From contig CAZILN010000199.1 of the NCBI GenBank assembly GCA_964540005.1, forward strand, positions 1 through 9,892: a stretch of 9,892 nucleotides of DNA. Reading direction: 5' to 3'. Below the pieces are notes generated by a model. It ran no database searches and was not told the DNA's origin. It worked only from the letters and a program-made list of their open reading frames with translations. How positions within the stretch are numbered: the first letter of the stretch is position 1; every line of letters begins with the position of its first letter. This document shows positions 6,123 to 9,892 of this stretch, piece after piece. Position numbers and translations under genes: made by a program. Source of the stretch: CAZILN01 sp964540005 (GTDB lineage: Bacteria; Bacteroidota; Bacteroidia; Bacteroidales; SM23-62).

Positions 6123-7541
6123 ATGAGAAACTGGCTAACTTTTATGGCTGCAATAGCGGCAGTACTCTGTTTCGGCTGTAAACAGGAGGCATCAGCTCCA
6201 CCAAACATCATTTTCATTCTGGCCGATGACCTGGGTTACGGTGATCCGGGCTGTTACGGACAGCAATTGCTACAGACCCCTAACATCGACCAGCTGGCAG
6301 AGGAGGGGATACTGTTTACCCAGCACTATTCAGGATCAACAGTATGCGCCCCCTCAAGATCTTCACTGATGACCGGACAGCATACCGGGCATACGCCCAT
6401 ACGGGGCAATATGGGCATGGAGCCCGAAGGTCAGTATCCGCTGGAATCAGCAGCGGTAACTATTGCAGAACTGCTGAAACAGGCAGGTTATACCACCGGT
6501 GCCTTCGGGAAATGGGGGCTGGGACCGGTAGGATCAGAAGGGGATCCGCTGGCACAGGGATTCGACGAGTTTTACGGATACAATTGCCAATCACTGGCAC
6601 ATAACTATTATCCCGGGCACCTCTGGCATAATGATCGGAAGGTCATACTCGAAGCAAACAGGGATACCCTGCTGGGTGATTATGCACCCTTCCTGATACA
6701 GGAAAAAATCCTGGAGTTCATTGAAAAAAACAAGAACCGGCCGTTTTTTTGCTATGTCCCCAATGTGATCCCGCATGCAGAATTATTTGTTCCGGAGGAA
6801 TACCTGGACGAATACCGCGGTAAATTCCTTCCGGAAAAGGTTTACAAGGGTTGTGATCCGGGGTGTGACAGTTACAGAACCGGAGGTTACGGGTCCCAGG
6901 CTGAATCTCATGCGGCATTTGCGGCCATGGTTCATATACTTGATGAGCAGGTTGGACAGATAATTGATAAGGTGGATGAACTGGGTCTGTCGGGAAGGAC
7001 AATAATTGTTTTTACGTCGGATAACGGTCCCCACCTTGAGGGGGGAGCCGATCCTGATTATTTCGATAGTAACGGTCCACTCCAGGGATACAAAAGGGAC
7101 CTCTATGAAGGAGGCATCCGGGTTCCCATGCTGGCACGGTGGCCGGGGACCATCAGGGCAGGTTCCCGGACTGACCATGTCTCTGCTTTCTGGGATGTCC
7201 TGCCCACCCTGGCAGATATTACTGCTGCCACCGCTCCTGAGAATATTGACGGGATCTCATTCCTGCCCACCCTGCTCGGTGAAACAGTCCAGGTGCAGCA
7301 TGAGTACCTTTACTGGGAGTTCTATGAGCTGGGGGGAAGAAGGGCCATCAGGAAGGATCAGTGGAAGGCCATTCAGTACGGTATCAGGGATAATCCGGAT
7401 GCTCCCGTAATGCTGTTTGATGTAGTAGCCGATCCGGGTGAAGAGCATGATCTTGCATCAGAACATCCGGGGCTGGTACAGGAGATGAAGCAGCTGATGC
7501 TGCTGGCTCATACCGATTCCGATATATTCGAGTTCAGGTAG
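6123..7541 (+). CDS. Family S1 formylglycine-dependent sulfatase, exported or lipoprotein
   Basis: A 472-residue sulfatase, full length for the family. The N-terminus is a signal peptide with a possible relaxed lipobox (LCFGC, C19), so the enzyme is probably exported and lipid-anchored. Motifs in order: N-terminal metal-binding D35/D36 in LADDLGYGD; the C-x-P-S-R signature CAPSRSSLMTG (75-85), in which C75 would be converted to formylglycine; K130 in GKWGLG; PHAE (217-220); and the second metal pair D300/N301 in TSDNGPH. The third motif has Gly where many sulfatases have GKWHLG; this form also occurs in some S1 subfamilies, so I do not read it as inactivation. Subfamily and substrate cannot be told from motifs; a sulfated sugar or glycan is the usual target in marine Bacteroidota. 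No maturase gene is in the window. The broken transporter begins 17 bp downstream, so the two were probably one operon. Confidence 0.93.
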   Translation: MRNWLTFMAAIAAVLCFGCKQEASAPPNIIFILADDLGYGDPGCYGQQLLQTPNIDQLAEEGILFTQHYSGSTVCAPSRSSLMTGQHTGHTPIRGNMGMEPEGQYPLESAAVTIAELLKQAGYTTGAFGKWGLGPVGSEGDPLAQGFDEFYGYNCQSLAHNYYPGHLWHNDRKVILEANRDTLLGDYAPFLIQEKILEFIEKNKNRPFFCYVPNVIPHAELFVPEEYLDEYRGKFLPEKVYKGCDPGCDSYRTGGYGSQAESHAAFAAMVHILDEQVGQIIDKVDELGLSGRTIIVFTSDNGPHLEGGADPDYFDSNGPLQGYKRDLYEGGIRVPMLARWPGTIRAGSRTDHVSAFWDVLPTLADITAATAPENIDGISFLPTLLGETVQVQHEYLYWEFYELGGRRAIRKDQWKAIQYGIRDNPDAPVMLFDVVADPGEEHDLASEHPGLVQEMKQLMLLAHTDSDIFEFR

Positions 7542-7558
7542 GTTTTTTCTGCTGGTTT

Positions 7559-8383
7559 ATGTAAAGCTCAGTTAATATCAGGTTTATTCAAGGTATCTCC
7601 CTGGTTGCAGCCCTGGGAGGATTATTGTTTGGTTACGACTGGGTGGTAATTGGCGGGGCCAAATTCTTCTATGAAAGGTTTTTTGGAATAACAGATCATC
7701 CCGGACTTCAGGGAATTGCTATGAGTTCCGCCCTTATTGGGTGCATTCCCGGAGCGTTGCTGGCCAGTCTCAAACTCCGGCCCATCCTTATGCTGGGAAT
7801 GGTACTGGCAGCATTCCAGCAATGGTGTGGTATTAACATCGTATTTAATTATGCAGAAGAGGTTTTTTCTTCCGCTGGTTTCGGGATATCCGACTCACTT
7901 TTCAATATAATTATAACCGGTGCTGTTAACCTGGTATTTACCTTTGTTGCTATCAGGACGGTGGATGGCTGGGGGCGCAGGAAACTGATGCTCTTCGGGG
8001 CAGCCGGACTGGCCATAAGCTATACGATACTTGGTATCAGTTATTTTACCGGCGCAAGGGGTGGAATAGTCCTGATCATTATAACTGTAGCGATAGCCAT
8101 TTATGCTATGTCACTGGCACCCGTAACATGGGTCATCCTTTCCGAAATATTTCCCAATAAGATCCGGGGGACCGCCATGGCGCTGGCGACAGCCACACTG
8201 TGGGTGGCAAGTACGCTTCTTGTACTGCTGTTCCCGCTTATCAATCAACTGGTCAATATATCCGGGGCCTTCTGGCTGTACGCCATAATCTGTATGGCGG
8301 GATTCCTTTACATCCGTAAGAAATTGCCCGAGACAAGGGGAAAATCACTGGAAGAAGTCGAAAGGGAACTCAGCAGCCGGTAA
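7559..8383 (+). pseudogene. Broken sugar-porter MFS transporter (stop at codon 2, large in-frame deletion)
   Basis: The natural start seems to be ATG at 7559-7561, but the next codon is TAA (7562-7564). The same frame then stays open for 272 codons and reads SSVNIRFIQGISLVAALGG followed by LLFGYDWVVIGGA, a typical first helix of the sugar-porter family. Helix 2 (AMSSALIGCIPGALLAS) runs straight into LKLRPILMLGMVLAAFQQW at about 7766-7785. In family members roughly 190-200 residues lie between these points, covering helices 3-6 and the central loop. The C-terminal half is well kept: FQQWCGINIVFNYAEEVF (helix 7), GWGRRKLML, VTWVILSEIFPNKIRG and PETRGKSLEE. Total length is about 272 residues against the usual 440-480. 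A TTG at 7625 could start a shorter product, but it lies inside helix 1. Transport function is very unlikely. The sulfatase lies 17 bp upstream, and an ancestral role in taking up the desulfated sugar is an inference. Confidence 0.85.
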
Positions 8384-8397
8384 ACCGATCGGTTACC
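8379..8397. terminator. Palindrome between convergent genes (possible shared terminator)
   Basis: AACCGATCGGTT (8383-8394) is a perfect 12-bp palindrome. Allowing one bulged A at 8382, the flanking GGT (8379-8381) pairs with ACC (8395-8397). It spans the stop of the transporter remnant and the end of rsmD, which converge with only 9 bp between them, so it is placed to end transcription from both sides. Neither strand has a T-run after it, so an intrinsic terminator is unproven. Confidence 0.3.
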
Positions 8398-8944
8398 CAT
8401 TTACGAAAATGGAAAAGTGAACACTTCCGTATTTTCGCAGATCAAAGAAAGAGGGGTGATCTTTGAAATCGTGTTCATGGCTGTGTTCAAGGATCAGCCA
8501 GCCATTAGAGGCAAGTAATTCATTTTCAAAGACCTCGGCTGGTATCTGTTCTAAGCCTTTCATGTTATAGGGAGGATCGGCAAAGATAATGTCATACTTA
8601 TGGACGGGATTCCTGATGAACCGGAAGGCATTGGTACGAATTACCTGTACCTGTTCAATGCCTAGCCTGCTGACTGTTTTCTGAATGAAATCAGTATAGC
8701 GTTTCTCAATTTCGACAAGTTCGACGCTGCCGGCACCTCTTGAGGCAAATTCAAGAGAGAGGCTGCCGGTTCCGCCAAAGAGGTCTAAGACTGTGAGTCC
8801 TTCAAAATCAAAGTAGTTAGCTATAATATTAAAGAGACTCTCTTTTGCAGAGTCAGTAGTAGGCCGGGCTTTGAAAAAGCCTGGTACTGTAATTCTTTTT
8901 GACCTGTATTTTCCGCTGATTATACGCAATGGTAAAGATTGCAA
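8393..8944 (-). CDS. rsmD: 16S rRNA (guanine966-N2)-methyltransferase RsmD
   Basis: This 183-residue protein is a class I SAM-dependent methyltransferase that modifies G966 of 16S rRNA during assembly of the small ribosomal subunit. The N-terminal RIISGKYRSKRI and ARPTTDSAKESLFNII (26-41) are the family's RNA-side motifs. DLFGGTGSLSLEFASRGA (54-71) is SAM motif I, E78 in VEIE is the likely ribose-binding acid, and DPPY (123-126) is the catalytic motif of N2/N6 amino methyltransferases. Length is normal. The chosen ATG at 8944 lies 25 bp inside the upstream DUF3822 gene, so the two are translationally coupled. The 3' end faces the transporter remnant 9 bp away. Nothing is missing or odd. Confidence 0.95.
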   Translation of the reverse strand: MQSLPLRIISGKYRSKRITVPGFFKARPTTDSAKESLFNIIANYFDFEGLTVLDLFGGTGSLSLEFASRGAGSVELVEIEKRYTDFIQKTVSRLGIEQVQVIRTNAFRFIRNPVHKYDIIFADPPYNMKGLEQIPAEVFENELLASNGWLILEHSHEHDFKDHPSFFDLRKYGSVHFSIFVNG

Positions 8945-9768
8945 AGGTTCATATAAGTATGCTCATGCATCTTATTAAAACCCGGGGCATAGTTATATTG
9001 CCTGGAAGCTTTTCCGAAACTTACATTCCTGATAAATTTTCTTATTATTTCTGATGCTGTATCCCGGGGATCAATACTGCCGCTTAGTTGTAGCTCGATC
9101 CTGGAAGTATCCAGTTTGAGTTTATCATAAATGTATACAATGAAATAGATTAGATCATTGGGATTTCTATAGCTGAAATTGTTGTGGAGGATGAGTTCTT
9201 TTCCCCTGGTAAATATAATATCGAAGAATCCGGACTGAAAGGATGCAGATACAAGCTCGGTTTTATCATCCTGACTGAGCAGGGAGTCTTCGATGAAAGG
9301 AGTTGCCTGGTTAAATATCTTTGTTTTAGGGAAATTCCGCACAAATATATTGGCTATTTCATGATAGACCGAGAAGATCAGGTAAGCATCAAGATGTTTC
9401 AGGTAATTGGCGTGGAGCTCATCAAGATCGCCCAGGTCATGATTGAACCCAAAATAGGATCTGATCTTTTCTTTATGGAACAGGCCTGCAGGAAGGAGGG
9501 TCGATTTATTGCTGTTGATCATGCAGTAAACTGTACTGTACTCCAGACCCAGTAATTTCTCTGCCTGTATCCTTTTTTCAAACAGATCCGGGAGTGCCTG
9601 GATATCCGGGAACATTGTAAAAGGAAAATGGGAGTAAGCCAGGTATCTGGACTTATAGGGATCCAGGACAGTAAAAGAAAATCCATCCGGGGAGGCCAGG
9701 ATGGATAAATGATAGCTGTCTGACTTATTCTGTTCTAAATTGCTGTCGCAGAAATTGTATTCATGCAT
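8920..9768 (-). CDS. DUF3822 family protein
   Basis: A 282-residue cytoplasmic protein without signal peptide or membrane segment. I recognise it as DUF3822 from its overall text (LSILASPDGFSFTVLDPYKSR..., then NFSYRNPNDLIYFIVYIYDK) and from its position directly upstream of rsmD, which is the usual neighbourhood of this family in Bacteroidota. Its function is not known to me. Two similar-looking alpha/beta halves can be seen, one ending near residue 165 and the other starting around LVSASFQSGFFDIIFTRG (172-189); an actin/ASKHA-like fold is conceivable but I cannot show it. The gene overlaps rsmD by 25 bp and follows the upstream partial gene by 14 bp, so the three appear to be one operon. 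The linkage suggests, without proving, a role tied to ribosome maturation. Confidence 0.85.
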   Translation of the reverse strand: MHEYNFCDSNLEQNKSDSYHLSILASPDGFSFTVLDPYKSRYLAYSHFPFTMFPDIQALPDLFEKRIQAEKLLGLEYSTVYCMINSNKSTLLPAGLFHKEKIRSYFGFNHDLGDLDELHANYLKHLDAYLIFSVYHEIANIFVRNFPKTKIFNQATPFIEDSLLSQDDKTELVSASFQSGFFDIIFTRGKELILHNNFSYRNPNDLIYFIVYIYDKLKLDTSRIELQLSGSIDPRDTASEIIRKFIRNVSFGKASRQYNYAPGFNKMHEHTYMNLCNLYHCV

Positions 9769-9782
9769 GAGGAGTGTATCTG

Positions 9783-9892
9783 TTACTCCCAGTTCCCGGC
9801 ATTATTGGTTGCTTCCAGCAGTGAACCGACACGCAGGCCCGGATAGCCTGTTATCTTTTCTCTTTCTTCCTTATAATTGATAATCAGCTGGG
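9783..9892 (-). CDS. C-terminus of an unrecognised protein (partial)
   Basis: The minus strand is open from the window edge to TAA at 9785-9783 and encodes 35 final residues, ending RVGSLLEATNNAGNWE. The frame, the 14-bp gap to the DUF3822 start and the shared strand make it a credible last piece of the upstream gene in the same operon. The stretch is too short and has no motif I can assign, so no function is proposed. Both alternative frames on this strand contain stops. Confidence 0.55.
   Translation of the reverse strand, partial: QLIINYKEEREKITGYPGLRVGSLLEATNNAGNWE

Noticed and set aside
6504..6521. Sulfatase GKWGLG in place of GKWHLG as a possible inactivating change
   Set aside because: This variant is, as far as I recall, normal in some S1 subfamilies, and the Cys, Arg, Asp/Asn and Lys residues are all present.
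6783..7178. 131-codon open frame on the minus strand
   Set aside because: It lies inside the intact sulfatase gene, between motifs that are clearly coding on the plus strand.
7542..7881. Similar strings GGTTTTTTCTGCTGGTTT (7542) and GGTTTTTTCTTCCGCTGGTTT (7861) as deletion repeats
   Set aside because: The match is imperfect with a 3-base gap, and the second copy lies in well-conserved transporter coding sequence rather than at the deletion junction near 7770.
9184..9555. 123-codon open frame on the plus strand
   Set aside because: It lies wholly antisense to the DUF3822 gene, has no recognisable domain, and the minus-strand gene is well supported by family and operon context.
1..9892. CRISPR array, tRNA/rRNA gene, transposase or phage module
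   Set aside because: No regularly spaced repeats, RNA-gene signatures or mobile-element proteins were seen on either strand.

Overview
The window looks like a chromosome fragment from a member of the Bacteroidota, probably a marine or sediment Bacteroidales/Marinilabiliales-type organism. The evidence is a DUF3822 gene overlapping rsmD (an arrangement typical of this phylum), a TPR/PD40-propeller/OmpA outer-membrane protein with a small secreted partner, several histidine kinases of the Bacteroidota hybrid style, a lipoprotein-type S1 sulfatase, and A-rich rather than Shine-Dalgarno-like sequence before starts. The placement comes from protein families only; no rRNA or marker alignment was possible.

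Layout. 1-1700 (+) is a signalling unit: the 3' end of a gene ending in a receiver domain (1-522), then a REC-HisKA-HATPase kinase 11 bp downstream (534-1700). A 9-bp inverted repeat lies in the gap that follows. 1771-4218 (+) is a two-gene envelope unit: a small four-cysteine secreted protein and a 659-residue TPR/PD40/OmpA/SPOR-like protein. 4314-5714 (+) is a membrane hybrid kinase whose kinase core appears dead (phospho-acceptor His replaced by Asn, G2 box lost) while its receiver is intact. 5706-5986 (-) is a small gene graveyard: a lipoprotein signal peptide joined to a scrap of a DUF255 thioredoxin-like protein, joined in another frame to a scrap of a histidine-kinase ATPase domain. A 25-bp near-palindrome with a T-run separates it from the sulfatase gene 6123-7541 (+). 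Directly downstream is a sugar-type MFS transporter (7559-8383, +) broken by a stop at codon 2 and by an in-frame loss of roughly 190-200 residues. 8393-9892 (-) is a conserved housekeeping cluster: rsmD, DUF3822 and the C-terminus of an unrecognised gene.

How the genes fit together. The first two genes are probably one phosphorelay module. The secreted protein and OmpA-like protein are probably one periplasm/outer-membrane unit of the kind seen around type IX secretion or envelope anchoring. The sulfatase and transporter were probably once a pair that removed sulfate from a sugar or glycan and imported the product; only the sulfatase still looks functional. The stretch from about 4314 to 8383 holds an unusual density of decayed coding sequence (one pseudo-kinase, two fused gene scraps, one crippled transporter), which is the main point of interest. 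I found no CRISPR array, tRNA, rRNA, transposase or clear new defence system.
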